Shown piece after piece: positions 43,420 through 52,190 of a stretch of DNA of 64,000 bases. Position numbers and translations under genes: made by a program. The stretch lies in the NCBI GenBank assembly GCA_903864275.1, contig CAIPFE010000025.1, forward strand, positions 1 to 64,000. Direction: 5' to 3'. The stretch's first letter is position 1; each line of letters opens with the position of its first letter. Under the pieces are notes generated by a model. The model made no database searches. It was not told where the DNA came from and saw only the letters and a program-made list of their open reading frames with translations. This DNA is from an uncultured Mucilaginibacter sp. Lineage in GTDB: Bacteria > Bacteroidota > Bacteroidia > Sphingobacteriales > Sphingobacteriaceae.

Positions 43420-43602
43420 CTATTTTAATCCGGCTTGTTTTAAAATTGCATGTAATGTTCCGATGGGAATGTCCCCCTTATGAACCGGTACAGTCACCTT
43501 ACCTGGTTTGTCAGGATGTATCATTTGCAAATGACTGCCTTTCTGGCCTTTTTCCACCCATCCTTCCTGGTTGAGCAACTTTAGCAATTCCTTAACTTTC
43601 AT
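43420..43602 (-). CDS. hicA: HicA-family mRNA interferase toxin
   Basis: A 60-residue dsRBD-fold toxin from the ATG at 43602: MKVKELLKLLNQEGW, then GSHLQMIHPDKPGKVTVPVH with the catalytic H24 in the family motif GSH, and GDIPIGTLHAILKQAGLK. A longer frame starting with TTG at 43635 would begin inside the promoter box and is rejected. It cleaves mRNA when free and is neutralised by HicB. The operator for autoregulation lies upstream (43610-43640). Confidence 0.5.
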   Translation of the reverse strand: MKVKELLKLLNQEGWVEKGQKGSHLQMIHPDKPGKVTVPVHKGDIPIGTLHAILKQAGLK

Positions 43603-43609
43603 ATCAAAA

Positions 43610-43640
43610 GTAGCATATTTGCTACCAATTTCCAAATTTA
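43610..43640 (-). promoter_or_regulatory. hicAB promoter and palindromic operator
   Basis: On the minus strand TAAATTTG (43640-43633) is a consensus -7 box; downstream, GTAGCA-N4-TGCTAC (43625-43610) is a perfect 6-bp inverted repeat placed between the predicted transcription start and the ATG at 43602. HicB with its HTH is the expected ligand. Confidence 0.5.
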
Positions 43641-43683
43641 TTTAACTTAATATCCTGAATCCGCTTACTCTACTAAAATCCGC

Positions 43684-45528
43684 CTATTCCACCACCGGCA
43701 ACTCAATACAGCTCGCAAAATTCACCGAATGAAATACCTTCTGTGTAGCTGCCTGGTAATCGCTTGCTTTTGCTTCAAAAATATTGGGCACATACTTTTG
43801 CGGATTGCGGTCGATGATCGGGAACCAGGTGCTTTGTACCTGTACCATTATTTTATGCCCCTTTTTAAACACATGATCGGCGCCATGCAGATCGATAGTA
43901 TATGCTTCAACTTTGCCAGGTGTGATGGGTTCCGGGCTTGAAAAGCTTTTCCTGAACCTGCCCCTGAATACATCATCGGCGATCATCAATTCATAACCTG
44001 CCATTTTTGGCTCTTTTTTATATTCCTGCGGGTAAACATCTATCAGCTTTACTACCCAGTCCGCATCGCTGCCTGATGTTGCCGCATAAAGTTTTGCGGC
44101 CACATTCCCCGTAATGGTAACATCTTTGGTAAGGGTATCAGTTTGCCATGTTAAAACATCGGGGCGGTTATCCACAAAGCGCTGGTCTTCGGTGAGCCAG
44201 AAATACCAGCGTGACCCCGGACCATAGGTTTCTTCGATCGGCCTTGCCCGGTATGGAACAGGTTTTGCAGGGTCGGATACATAGCTGTCAAACGGTTTAG
44301 CTTCTGCAGCAGCAGGTTTTTCAAATGAAAGTTTACCATTAGCATGAAAATAAATATTTTTCGCGACGGCCTCTTTAGGCGGCCAGGCGGTATAATTCTT
44401 CCATTGATTTGATCCTGTCTGGAACGATATTGCTTCTGCAAATTTACCATCTCCCTCACCTTTTAAATACCAGGCGAACCATTTGGCCTGTATCTCCTTT
44501 CTGAAATAAGCAGCCGTAGCCTGGTCATCAAATTTAATATTACCCAGGCTTTTGCCATCGCCGCCTGCCCAGCCGCCGTGCCGCCACGGGCCAAGTACAA
44601 TAAAGTTTCTGTGGCTGGCATCATGTTTTTCCAAAGCCCGGTAAGCATCCTGCGGGCCAACCATATCTTCCTGGTCCCACCAGCCACTCACATGCTGGAT
44701 AGCGAGGCGCGGTGAATCAAGCCTCGAATCAAGCGATTGCTTCTTCCAGTAAGCATCATAATTCGGGTGTGTTGTAAAATCATTCCAGCTCGGCAGCTTG
44801 CTGTGTACATATTTTTTATTCATGTTTGATAGCGGCCCCAATTTCAAGTACCAATCATAAGTGTCATAATTGCCGAATTGATAAAGCGAATCGGTTTTTG
44901 ATATTTCTTCCATAAAAGCATATTCAAAAGCATAGCTTAAACGGAATGCGCCATTATGGTGCAGATCATCATTCATAAACATATCCGAGGGAGTAGCCTG
45001 TTCCGAAACTGCAACCAGGGCAGGATGCGGGTCACTGGCCGCAATTATGGTTGTCCATCCGTCATACGAGATACCGTACATGCCCACTTTACCATTATTG
45101 TTTGGAATGTTTTTCAGCAGCCAATCGATGGTATCATAAGTATCACTGCTTTCATCAATAGCTTTAGGGTTACTTTTGTCGCGACTAAAACGCATCATGG
45201 CATATTTACCGCCAGACAAATACCGGCCGCGGATGTCCTGGAAAACAAAGATGTAGCCCTCATCGGCCATATCTTTTATATACCCATCTTTTTCGGGGCT
45301 TGGATACTCGTTTACCCCGTAGGGTGTCCTTAGCATTAAAAACGGCAGCTTTTCTGTTTGATTCTTAGACGTGAAGATCACCGTATGCAGTTTAACACCA
45401 TCCCGCATAGGTATCATAACTTCCTGCCGATTATATTTATCATCTGGCGAAGTTTTCTGCGCAAATAGAATAGTAGTATTTAGCAATAAGATGCCGGCAA
45501 ATGTGATCTTTGTGAATAGTGTTTTCAT
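43684..45528 (-). CDS. CocE/NonD-family alpha-amino-acid-ester/X-Pro hydrolase
   Basis: A 614-residue secreted serine hydrolase with signal peptide (TKITFAGILLLNTTILFAQ). The S15/CocE alpha/beta-hydrolase core includes PFLMLRTPYGVNEYPSPEK, DIRGRYLSGGKY and the nucleophile S154 in GISYDG; the C-terminal beta-jelly-roll has AKLYAATSGSDADWVVKLIDVYP (the SGSDADWV element) and HxxxGHKIMVQVQS. It hydrolyses acyl or amino-acid esters or amides of the cephalexin-esterase/cocaine-esterase type. The neighbouring hicAB genes are on the same strand but transcriptionally separate. Length is typical. Confidence 0.5.
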   Translation of the reverse strand: MKTLFTKITFAGILLLNTTILFAQKTSPDDKYNRQEVMIPMRDGVKLHTVIFTSKNQTEKLPFLMLRTPYGVNEYPSPEKDGYIKDMADEGYIFVFQDIRGRYLSGGKYAMMRFSRDKSNPKAIDESSDTYDTIDWLLKNIPNNNGKVGMYGISYDGWTTIIAASDPHPALVAVSEQATPSDMFMNDDLHHNGAFRLSYAFEYAFMEEISKTDSLYQFGNYDTYDWYLKLGPLSNMNKKYVHSKLPSWNDFTTHPNYDAYWKKQSLDSRLDSPRLAIQHVSGWWDQEDMVGPQDAYRALEKHDASHRNFIVLGPWRHGGWAGGDGKSLGNIKFDDQATAAYFRKEIQAKWFAWYLKGEGDGKFAEAISFQTGSNQWKNYTAWPPKEAVAKNIYFHANGKLSFEKPAAAEAKPFDSYVSDPAKPVPYRARPIEETYGPGSRWYFWLTEDQRFVDNRPDVLTWQTDTLTKDVTITGNVAAKLYAATSGSDADWVVKLIDVYPQEYKKEPKMAGYELMIADDVFRGRFRKSFSSPEPITPGKVEAYTIDLHGADHVFKKGHKIMVQVQSTWFPIIDRNPQKYVPNIFEAKASDYQAATQKVFHSVNFASCIELPVVE

Positions 45529-45574
45529 AACAGTTAATTGAGGATAATAATTAAATATATGAATAATTAGTTAT

Positions 45575-45713
45575 GGTTGTAATAAGTTGCAGAGGTTGTA
45601 AAAGTTGTAATGGTTGAAAAAGTTGTAGCCCGTCACTGATTCAAGTTCTCTGCAACTTGTATAACTCAATACAACCCTTTCAACTTATTACAACATTTTT
45701 AACTCTACAAACC
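45575..45713. repeat. Word-repeat hairpin (GTTGTAA / AGTTG)
   Basis: The 5' arm repeats GGTTGTAATAAGTTGCAGAG, GTTGTAAAAGTTGTAA and GGTTGAAAAAGTTGTAG. The 3' arm CTCTGCAACTTG...ACAACCCTTTCAACTTATTACAAC...CTACAAACC complements them. It ends at the ATG of the methyltransferase gene. Confidence 0.5.
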
Positions 45714-46340
45714 ATGCCCGCCAATTTTAACAATGCAGCACTATTTTACGACAGGCTTTCGCGCCTGGTTTACGGCAGGGCTGTAATTGACGCGCAGATT
45801 TATTTATTACAATTTATCCCTGCCACCGCAAAAATATTAATAGTTGGAGGTGGAACCGGCTGGATACTGGACGAGATCACAAAAATACATCCTTCGGGTT
45901 TAAACATCTCCTACGTGGAAGTTTCTGCGAACATGATGGCCCTGTCTAAAAAAAGAAATGCAGGTGCCAACAAGGTGGTTTTTATTCATGATGCGATAGA
46001 AAATATTTCCCTTTCCGATGATTTTGGTGTTGTAGTTACCCCTTTTTTGTTTGATAATTTTACTGACCAAACCACACAGCAAATATTTGATCACATTCAC
46101 CCACTGCTTAAACCTAATGGCCTTTGGCTCAATTGCGATTTTCAGCTGACCGGTAAATGGTGGCAAGGGATTTTATTAAGATCAATGATCTTATTTTTCA
46201 GGGTTGTTTGCAACATTGAAGCATCGCGGCTGCCTAATATCGAAAAGCATTTTGAACAGCATGATTACATAACCATTGCCGGGCAAACTTTTTTTGGTGA
46301 TTTTATAATTTCAAAGGCATGGCGGAGAATTGGGCACTAA
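45714..46340 (+). CDS. Class I SAM-dependent methyltransferase
   Basis: A 208-residue protein from MPANFNNAALFYDRLSRLVYG; the longer frame starting at 45657 covers the repeat arm and is rejected. The SAM motif is ILIVGGGTGWILDEI (residues 40-54), followed by the acidic strand ISYVEVSANMM and VFIHDAIENISLSDDFGVVVTPFLFDNF. A single hydrophobic stretch near 150 (WQGILLRSMILFFRVV) suggests membrane contact. The substrate is unknown. The ATG lies in the base of a long hairpin, which could limit translation. Confidence 0.5.
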   Translation: MPANFNNAALFYDRLSRLVYGRAVIDAQIYLLQFIPATAKILIVGGGTGWILDEITKIHPSGLNISYVEVSANMMALSKKRNAGANKVVFIHDAIENISLSDDFGVVVTPFLFDNFTDQTTQQIFDHIHPLLKPNGLWLNCDFQLTGKWWQGILLRSMILFFRVVCNIEASRLPNIEKHFEQHDYITIAGQTFFGDFIISKAWRRIGH

Positions 46341-46453
46341 TCAAATTGATTGATTTAATAAATGCTTTTGATAACTAGTAATTTGCTTTATATGGTGCGG
46401 TTGAAAGCCTATTTCGATAAGCCGGTAAAAAAAATTAATTTTACCAACCCGTA

Positions 46454-47023
46454 ATGAGCTTTTTTTATAAACCAATTAAACCCGATAATGCAGACGATGA
46501 CAAACTGCTTGCCAGCTACCGCGAAAGCGGGGACCTGGTTTTTTTAGGGCGTCTTTATGAAAAATACATGTCTTTGGTTTATGGTGTTTGCCTGAAATAT
46601 TTGAAAGACGAAGAACAGGCCAAAGATGCAGTGATGGGCATATTTGAGGCGTTGACAACCAAAACAAATCAGTTTGATATCAAACAGTTCCGTGGCTGGC
46701 TTTATGTATTAAGCAGGAATTATTGTTTGATGCAGCTGAGGTCGGGTAAAAAGATGGAAATGGTTAGTTTGGACGATGTTATGGAATCTTCGACTTTTTT
46801 GCATCCTGATGATAATAACCGCGAAGCGGCGATGATGGCCCTGGAGCGTTGTTTGGATAAACTTAATCCTGCACAGAAACAAAGCGTCAACCTGTTTTAT
46901 TTAAATGAAAAGTGTTATAAGGAAATAGTGGAGCTTACGGGTTTTAGTTTAAATGAAGTAAAAAGTTATATCCAGAACGGTAAGCGGAACCTTAAAATTT
47001 GCCTGGAGGGAGTTAGTGAGTAA
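46454..47023 (+). CDS. ECF-type RNA polymerase sigma factor
   Basis: A 189-residue sigma-70 family regulator. Region 2: FLGRLYEKYMSLVYGVCLKYL to GWLYVLSRNYCLMQLRS; region 4: KLNPAQKQSVNLFYLNEKCYKEIVELTGFSLNEVKSYIQNGKRNLK. The linker is about 40 residues. Its stop codon overlaps the GTG start of the following anti-sigma-like gene by 8 bases, so the two are translationally coupled. It may control surface or carbohydrate functions; no target promoter is visible in the window. Confidence 0.5.
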   Translation: MSFFYKPIKPDNADDDKLLASYRESGDLVFLGRLYEKYMSLVYGVCLKYLKDEEQAKDAVMGIFEALTTKTNQFDIKQFRGWLYVLSRNYCLMQLRSGKKMEMVSLDDVMESSTFLHPDDNNREAAMMALERCLDKLNPAQKQSVNLFYLNEKCYKEIVELTGFSLNEVKSYIQNGKRNLKICLEGVSE

Positions 47024-48386
47024 CCGAGAGACGGACATATCGCAAATAAGGAAGTACCTTGACGGGAAGCTTGATGGCCCTGCTATGCATCAACTTGAAC
47101 GGCGGGCACAGGATGACCCGTTTTTAATGGACGCGCTCGAAGGGTATGAAAGCGCGGAGAGCGATCAGAAGATACAACTGAATGAACTGGCCGGTCGTTT
47201 AAACGAGCGTACCACCAAAAAAGAGAGGCGGATTATTCCATGGAGGGTAATAACCATTGCTGCATCCGTATTAGTTATATTTTCTATAGGTGTATGGTGG
47301 TTGACCAATGATCATCAGGCCAATACACCTAAAATTGCGGAGCTTATTAAACCAGCTGTTAAAACTACACCAGCCAGACCCGTAGATACAATACTGGCCA
47401 ATAAACAAGCCGTGGTAGTTTTAAAGAAAACATCGCACCCAACAGCCCTGGTACAAAAAAATGCAGCAACGGTAGCTGAATATGCGCCTGTGGTTGCTGC
47501 AGATGCTGTAGCCAATGTCAATATTAAAGACTCGGTTCCAAATGACACAACAGCGTTGAATGAATCAATAGTGGTGGGTTATACCAGCAAGCGTAAGAAA
47601 GACTCAGCAGGTTCAACTTCAGTTGCGGGTTTAGCAAATGCAAAGAAGGCCAGGGTTACAAACCCGGAACAGCTATTAAAGGGACAGGCAGCCGGCGCCG
47701 CGGATAATAACACCCCTGCCGCAAATCCTGCAAAGGATATGGTCATCCAGGGTAAGACGATAGTCCCAAAATCATTACCGGAAATTTCATTAGCCGATAA
47801 GAACTATGCTTCTTCAAAAAAAGTAATAAACGGCAGGGTGATTTCAAAAGATGACGGCCTGCCCATACCGGGGGCAACCGTTCGGCTTAAGGGGACAAGT
47901 ACAGGCGTAGTTACGGATGTCGACGGCCGGTTTACATTACCGGCGGACAATAATGGATCGAGCCTGGTTGTAGGCTATATTGGTTACCAGACACAGGAAG
48001 TTAACGCGGGTACCCGCGACTCTATGAAAACCATTTCACTTCAACCCAACAACAGTTCGTTAGCCGAAGTGGTGGTCACCAACTATAACCCCAAAAGCAA
48101 TGCTGAAGAGCCTGTTGCGGTAAATGCCCATCCAAAAGCCGGTTGGAGCAGTTTTAGAAAATATTTAAAAGAAAACGCCCATTCGCCTGATGGAAAAACT
48201 GGCGTTGTGAAATTATCATTTATAGTAGACAACAATGGGGCTATTTCGGATATTAAAGTAACAAAAGGACTAAGCCAGGCAGCCGACCAGGCGGCAATTG
48301 ACCTGGTTAACAACGGCCCGGGTTGGGATGGCAATACCAACAGAAAACCGGAGAAAGTAACCCTGAAGATTAAATTTGTAAAATAG
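47016..48386 (+). CDS. Anti-sigma-like membrane protein with SusC-like, carboxypeptidase-regulatory and TonB_C segments
   Basis: A 456-residue protein starting with GTG (overlap with the sigma gene). Residues 1-75 are cytoplasmic and zinc-free (YLDGKLDGPAMHQLERRAQDDPFLMDALEGYE), a TM lies at 76-95, and the rest is periplasmic. It contains VVGYTSKRKKDSAGSTSV (186-203) and NPEQLLKGQAAGA (216-228), words typical of SusC-family TonB receptors; a carboxypeptidase-regulatory-like beta domain (268-345, RVISKDDGLPIPGATVRLKG); a second receptor-like phrase SLAEVVVTNYNPKSN; and a C-terminal TonB domain (about 370-456). It is an anti-sigma and TonB-like energy transducer in one, so it may couple receptor state to sigma release (inference). 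Confidence 0.5.
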   Translation: MSNRETDISQIRKYLDGKLDGPAMHQLERRAQDDPFLMDALEGYESAESDQKIQLNELAGRLNERTTKKERRIIPWRVITIAASVLVIFSIGVWWLTNDHQANTPKIAELIKPAVKTTPARPVDTILANKQAVVVLKKTSHPTALVQKNAATVAEYAPVVAADAVANVNIKDSVPNDTTALNESIVVGYTSKRKKDSAGSTSVAGLANAKKARVTNPEQLLKGQAAGAADNNTPAANPAKDMVIQGKTIVPKSLPEISLADKNYASSKKVINGRVISKDDGLPIPGATVRLKGTSTGVVTDVDGRFTLPADNNGSSLVVGYIGYQTQEVNAGTRDSMKTISLQPNNSSLAEVVVTNYNPKSNAEEPVAVNAHPKAGWSSFRKYLKENAHSPDGKTGVVKLSFIVDNNGAISDIKVTKGLSQAADQAAIDLVNNGPGWDGNTNRKPEKVTLKIKFVK

Positions 48387-48404
48387 TCCGAAGCAAAATA
48401 AGTA

Positions 48405-49127
48405 TTAATGCTGCTGGCTATCCGCAAAAGCAAATACTTTTTGCAATAATGGCGAAGTGCGCGCGCTAATATTTTTACGAATATTCAATTCCTCGATCGC
48501 GATCTCAAAAAACAGGCCGTCAATAGCTTTCTGGGTTACATAATCGCTGATATCCGGGTTCATTTTGCGTACAAACGGAACCTTATTATATTCGTTGGCG
48601 GCATCGCCATAATATTTGGTGGCCCCTACTTTATTTAAACTGGCCTGGATAACCGGCTTAAACGCTAAAACCAGTTGAGGCGAAGTTGTACGTTTAAAAT
48701 ACTGGGTAGCGGCATCCTTTGGCCCAAGCAAAATATTGGTTACATCCTGCAGGGTCATGTGCATTATGGCGTCAATAAAAATAGGTTTGGCTTGTTTGGC
48801 GGCATCCTCTGCAGCGCGGTTCAGTGAAAGGATGACATCATCGCATAATTTATTGAAGCCAAGGTCGCGCAAGGTTTTTTCGGCTTTCTGGGCCTGCGGC
48901 GGAAAAAGTATTTTTATTGCGGCATTCCCAAAGAAACCATTAACTGCCGAAAGCTGGTCAGAACTTTTTGAAGTGCCCTTTTGCAAAGCCTCTTTTAAAC
49001 CGTTGCCGATCTCGAGCGATGAAGGGATACCGGGCTGTATCGGTTTTGATAGGGGATCAACAGCACTAAAGCTGGATAGTGTAATAAATATAGCCAGGGA
49101 TGGGATCAGCAACAGGGAAGTTTTCAT
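48405..49127 (-). CDS. DUF4197-domain secreted protein
   Basis: A 240-residue protein with a signal peptide (MKTSLLLIPSLAIFITLSSFSA). The body shows the DUF4197 pattern: GLKEALQKGTSKSSDQLS, AAIKILFPPQAQKAEKTLRDLG, ITDAIMHMTLQDVTNILLGP-like segment (FIDAIMHMTLQDVTNILLGPKDAATQYF), and the C-terminal KAIDGLFFEIAIEELNIRKN. It is helical and periplasmic or lipid-associated; function is unknown. It is convergent with the anti-sigma-like gene. Confidence 0.5.
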   Translation of the reverse strand: MKTSLLLIPSLAIFITLSSFSAVDPLSKPIQPGIPSSLEIGNGLKEALQKGTSKSSDQLSAVNGFFGNAAIKILFPPQAQKAEKTLRDLGFNKLCDDVILSLNRAAEDAAKQAKPIFIDAIMHMTLQDVTNILLGPKDAATQYFKRTTSPQLVLAFKPVIQASLNKVGATKYYGDAANEYNKVPFVRKMNPDISDYVTQKAIDGLFFEIAIEELNIRKNISARTSPLLQKVFAFADSQQH

Positions 49128-49288
49128 TTAAATGGGGTTTATTTAACTATAATTCAGCCGCGTATTATTCTGCCAAAATAAAGAAATTTATTGGCACAAA
49201 GAAGGATGTGAATAAATCGTATCATCTATTGGGAACAAAACGTTCCCAGCCCTGAAAGGGCAAAATACATCAGCACAGGATGAAGTGC

Positions 49289-50299
49289 TTAAACGATCGC
49301 CCTTAATAAAACAAATATTAGGCCTGCAATTATCGCAGAAACGGGAATAGTAATCACCCAGGCCCAAAAAATATTAATGGTTAAACCCCAGCGAACCGCC
49401 GATAACCTTTTGGTTAATCCAACACCGATAATGGCACCGGTAGTGGTATGCGTGGTTGAAACGGGGATGCCAAATTTTTGGGTGAAAAATAATGTTATGG
49501 CAGCAGCTGTCTCCGCACAAAACCCTTCAACCGGTGTTATTTTGGTTATCCTGGAACCCATTGTTTTCACTATTTTCCAACCTCCAGACATGGTGCCCAG
49601 CGCGATTGCCGAATAACAGGCCAAAGGGATCCAATTCGGCATGGCGGCACCTATTTTAATAATATGTGCTGTAAAAAGGGATACGTAAAGTATACCCATT
49701 ACTTTTTGGGCATCGTTACCGCCATGTGCAAAGCTTAAGGCCGCCGACGATATTAGCTGGAGCCTCCGGAACCATCTGTCGGCTATTGAGGGTCGTGAAT
49801 TTTTACCAATATACAATACGAGGATGGTTACCATGTATGATATTAATAAGCCTATTAACGGCGCTAACACGATGTAAGCTAAAATGGGTAATATGTAATG
49901 CATATTTACGGCTTTTAACCCGTTTGAGCCCATATACATGGCATTGGTAATACCTGCCCCGGCAAACCCGCCAATAAGTGTGTGCGACGAGCTTGAAGGT
50001 ATGCCAAACCACCAGGTGATCAGGTTCCACGAAATAGCCGCAACCAGGCCGGCAAGTATTACATGAAGCGTAACATAATGCGCCAGTACAATTTTAGATA
50101 CCGTATCGGCAACCTTATATTCTTTTGTAAAAAAGTAAACCAGGAAATTAAAAAATGCGGCCCACATTACGGCCTGGAAAGGCGTTAATACCTTAGTTGA
50201 TACGATGGTTGCTATCGAATTTGCAGCATCGTGAAAGCCGTTGGTATAATCAAACACCAGGGCAAGGCAAATAACAATAATAAGCAGGGGTGTAAACAT
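49289..50299 (-). CDS. Low-affinity inorganic phosphate transporter, Pit family
   Basis: A 336-residue inner-membrane transporter with about ten helices. The two inverted PHO-4 signatures are present: GFHDAANSIATIVSTKVL near residue 21 and SFAHGGNDAQKVMGI in the C-terminal half; GIPVSTTHTTTGAIIG is a family motif. It couples metal-phosphate uptake to the proton gradient. It is 7 bases downstream of the DUF47 gene, forming the classical DUF47-Pit pair, with a PhoR-like kinase upstream. Length is short but complete for Bacteroidota Pit. Confidence 0.5.
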   Translation of the reverse strand: MFTPLLIIVICLALVFDYTNGFHDAANSIATIVSTKVLTPFQAVMWAAFFNFLVYFFTKEYKVADTVSKIVLAHYVTLHVILAGLVAAISWNLITWWFGIPSSSSHTLIGGFAGAGITNAMYMGSNGLKAVNMHYILPILAYIVLAPLIGLLISYMVTILVLYIGKNSRPSIADRWFRRLQLISSAALSFAHGGNDAQKVMGILYVSLFTAHIIKIGAAMPNWIPLACYSAIALGTMSGGWKIVKTMGSRITKITPVEGFCAETAAAITLFFTQKFGIPVSTTHTTTGAIIGVGLTKRLSAVRWGLTINIFWAWVITIPVSAIIAGLIFVLLRAIV

Positions 50300-50306
50300 T
50301 AAGTAT

Positions 50307-50957
50307 TCAGGCGTTTTTGACTAAAATGGATTCCATAACATTTGCCGCATCTTCGCACATATCTGTCGCTGTCTCCAGCGAGGATAATATCTCTTTGTAT
50401 TTGATCAGGCGGATAGCGTCTTTTTCATATAAAAAAAGATCGGCTACTGCCCGGTCAAACACATTATCGGCCTGGTTTTCAATGCTGTTAATACGAATGC
50501 AGGAGTCAGCAATGCTCCTCACATTCTTCAAATCCTTTAATTCCCTTACTGCCTTTTCCAACTCGGCGCTCGCCTGCAGGATCAATTCAGAAAGTTTTTT
50601 TATGTGGTCGTTAAAATCGTCGATGCGGTAAAGGCTCATCCTGTTTGCCGCACCCTGGATATTATCAGCTACGTCATCAATGGCTGAGGCTAATTGATGA
50701 ATATCCTCGCGGTCAAAAGGGGTAATAAAGTTTTTCCCCAGCTCCAGGTATATCTGGTGGGTTATTTCATCGCCTTTGTTTTCTAATTTGTCAATCTGCC
50801 TGATCAGGTCTTCACGGGTAGCCGGATTTTCTGAATTAACCGTTTCAACCAGTATGGTTGCCATGGTAACAACATTCTTTGCTGCCTGTTCAAATAATGG
50901 AAAAAATATCTTTTTATCTTTTGGTACAAAGTATTGGAATATACTGTTAAGTGACAT
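50307..50957 (-). CDS. DUF47-family phosphate-transport regulator
   Basis: A 216-residue helical, PhoU-like protein (start MSLNSIFQYFVPKDKKIFFPLFEQAAKN at 50957; an upstream ATG adds seven residues). Metal-site helices carry REDIHQLASAIDDVADNIQG and IRQIDKLENKGDEITHQIY, with ExxxD patterns. It works with the Pit transporter directly downstream to control phosphate flux. The intergenic distance to the kinase upstream is about 48 bases, so all three may share a transcript. Confidence 0.5.
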   Translation of the reverse strand: MSLNSIFQYFVPKDKKIFFPLFEQAAKNVVTMATILVETVNSENPATREDLIRQIDKLENKGDEITHQIYLELGKNFITPFDREDIHQLASAIDDVADNIQGAANRMSLYRIDDFNDHIKKLSELILQASAELEKAVRELKDLKNVRSIADSCIRINSIENQADNVFDRAVADLFLYEKDAIRLIKYKEILSSLETATDMCEDAANVMESILVKNA

Positions 50958-51005
50958 TTTACGGGGTTGTTTGCGCAAAGGTAACTTTGCAATGTTAAGT
51001 TAATG

Positions 51006-52070
51006 TTAATTTTTTAGCGCAGGTATGTTAGGGAAAGGTAAAGTCTGCTTGGATTTCTGCAACGTGAAACCGAATGTGGAGCCTAAGCCTTCGGTACTGC
51101 GGACATTTATAGTTTGTTCATGCGCCTCAACGATATGCTTCACTATAGCAAGCCCCAAACCAGATCCGCCGATTTGCCTTGAGCGGCTGGAATCGGTCCT
51201 GAAAAAGCGCTCAAACAGGCGTGGGAGGTATTTTTCTTCAATTCCGATGCCATCGTCAGTAACTTCAACCAGCACCTGGTCGTGCAATTCGAACAGGCTT
51301 ACAGAGGTGCTGCCCTCCTCTTTTCCGTATTTAAATGAGTTGTCGATCAGGTTGACCAGCACCTGCCTTATCTTCTCGCGGTCGGCGTTTACCAGTATTG
51401 GATCATCGTATTTTTGTTTGAATATTAATTTAATGTTATGTTGCTTTGCTTTGATCTCCATGGACTCAAAAACTTCCTTTATCAGGTCGTTTATCTTAAA
51501 CCGGGTAAGGTTAATAGGTATCTCGCCCGATTCAAGTTTTGATATTTCGTCAAGATCTTTTACAAGGTAACTTAGCCTGTCAACGTTATTAGCGGCCTTT
51601 GTTAAAAAGTCCCTTGCCAGCTCTTTGTCTTCAAAATCATCATCCTGAACGGCCTCTATGTAACCTTGTATGGCAAATAGCGGAGTTTTAAACTCGTGTG
51701 AAATATTGGACAAAAAATCGCGGCGGAATTTTTCTTGTTTGCGGAGCTCATCAATTTCGCTTTTCTTTTCCCTTGCCCATTCCTTTACCTCATGTTCAAC
51801 ATCGTTGATGGGGTCGGCGCTGATATGTTCACCAAGGGCATCGCGCAGGTCGCGGCCAAGTTTTAAATTATGGATAAGCTTGTAAATGAGCTTTATTTTC
51901 GAATAAACGTATTTCTCTATCAGGTAATAGAAAACCAAAAAACTCGTAATTATAGTAACCGAAAAAGTTATAGCTACATAATACCAGCTGTGCTGAAAAT
52001 AATAATTTACAGCCGAAAGGGTTACCGCTACAGCGGCAGCATTAATTAATACAAGTATCCGTAATTTCAT
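51006..52070 (-). CDS. PhoR-like sensor histidine kinase
   Basis: A 354-residue kinase with two N-terminal membrane helices (4-24, 30-52), a HAMP-like charged linker, HisKA with H125 (SNISHEFKTPLFAIQGYIEA), and a HATPase_c domain with NLIDNSFKYG, DDGIGI and GSGLGLAIV. It lies before DUF47 and Pit genes on the same strand, which suggests control of phosphate uptake. No response regulator is encoded nearby, so its partner is elsewhere. The short sensory part (only 5-7 periplasmic residues between helices) implies sensing through a membrane partner. Confidence 0.5.
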   Translation of the reverse strand: MKLRILVLINAAAVAVTLSAVNYYFQHSWYYVAITFSVTIITSFLVFYYLIEKYVYSKIKLIYKLIHNLKLGRDLRDALGEHISADPINDVEHEVKEWAREKKSEIDELRKQEKFRRDFLSNISHEFKTPLFAIQGYIEAVQDDDFEDKELARDFLTKAANNVDRLSYLVKDLDEISKLESGEIPINLTRFKINDLIKEVFESMEIKAKQHNIKLIFKQKYDDPILVNADREKIRQVLVNLIDNSFKYGKEEGSTSVSLFELHDQVLVEVTDDGIGIEEKYLPRLFERFFRTDSSRSRQIGGSGLGLAIVKHIVEAHEQTINVRSTEGLGSTFGFTLQKSKQTLPFPNIPALKN

Positions 52071-52089
52071 ACTTGTAAAGGTACGCGGT

Positions 52090-52190
52090 TTAGTTGTTAG
52101 TTGATTAAGTTGGATTATGTTGATTAAGTTATATTTACTTTAACCTTAATCAACCGCTCACTTAATCAACCCGATCAACTACTGGCAACT
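52090..52190. repeat. Word-repeat hairpin (GTTGATTAAG)
   Basis: The 5' arm TTAGTTGTTAGTTGATTAAG...ATGTTGATTAAGTT pairs with AACCTTAATCAACC...CTTAATCAACCCGATCAACT-ACT. The 3' arm enters the last seven codons of the YceI gene (stop at 52175). Confidence 0.5.

Noticed and set aside
43603-43635. TTG start of hicA
   Set aside because: The TTG is part of the TAAATTTG promoter box and the palindromic operator would be coding; the ATG at 43602 fits the family length.
45657-45713. N-terminal extension of the methyltransferase
   Set aside because: It translates the 3' arm of the word-repeat hairpin and has no similarity to methyltransferases.
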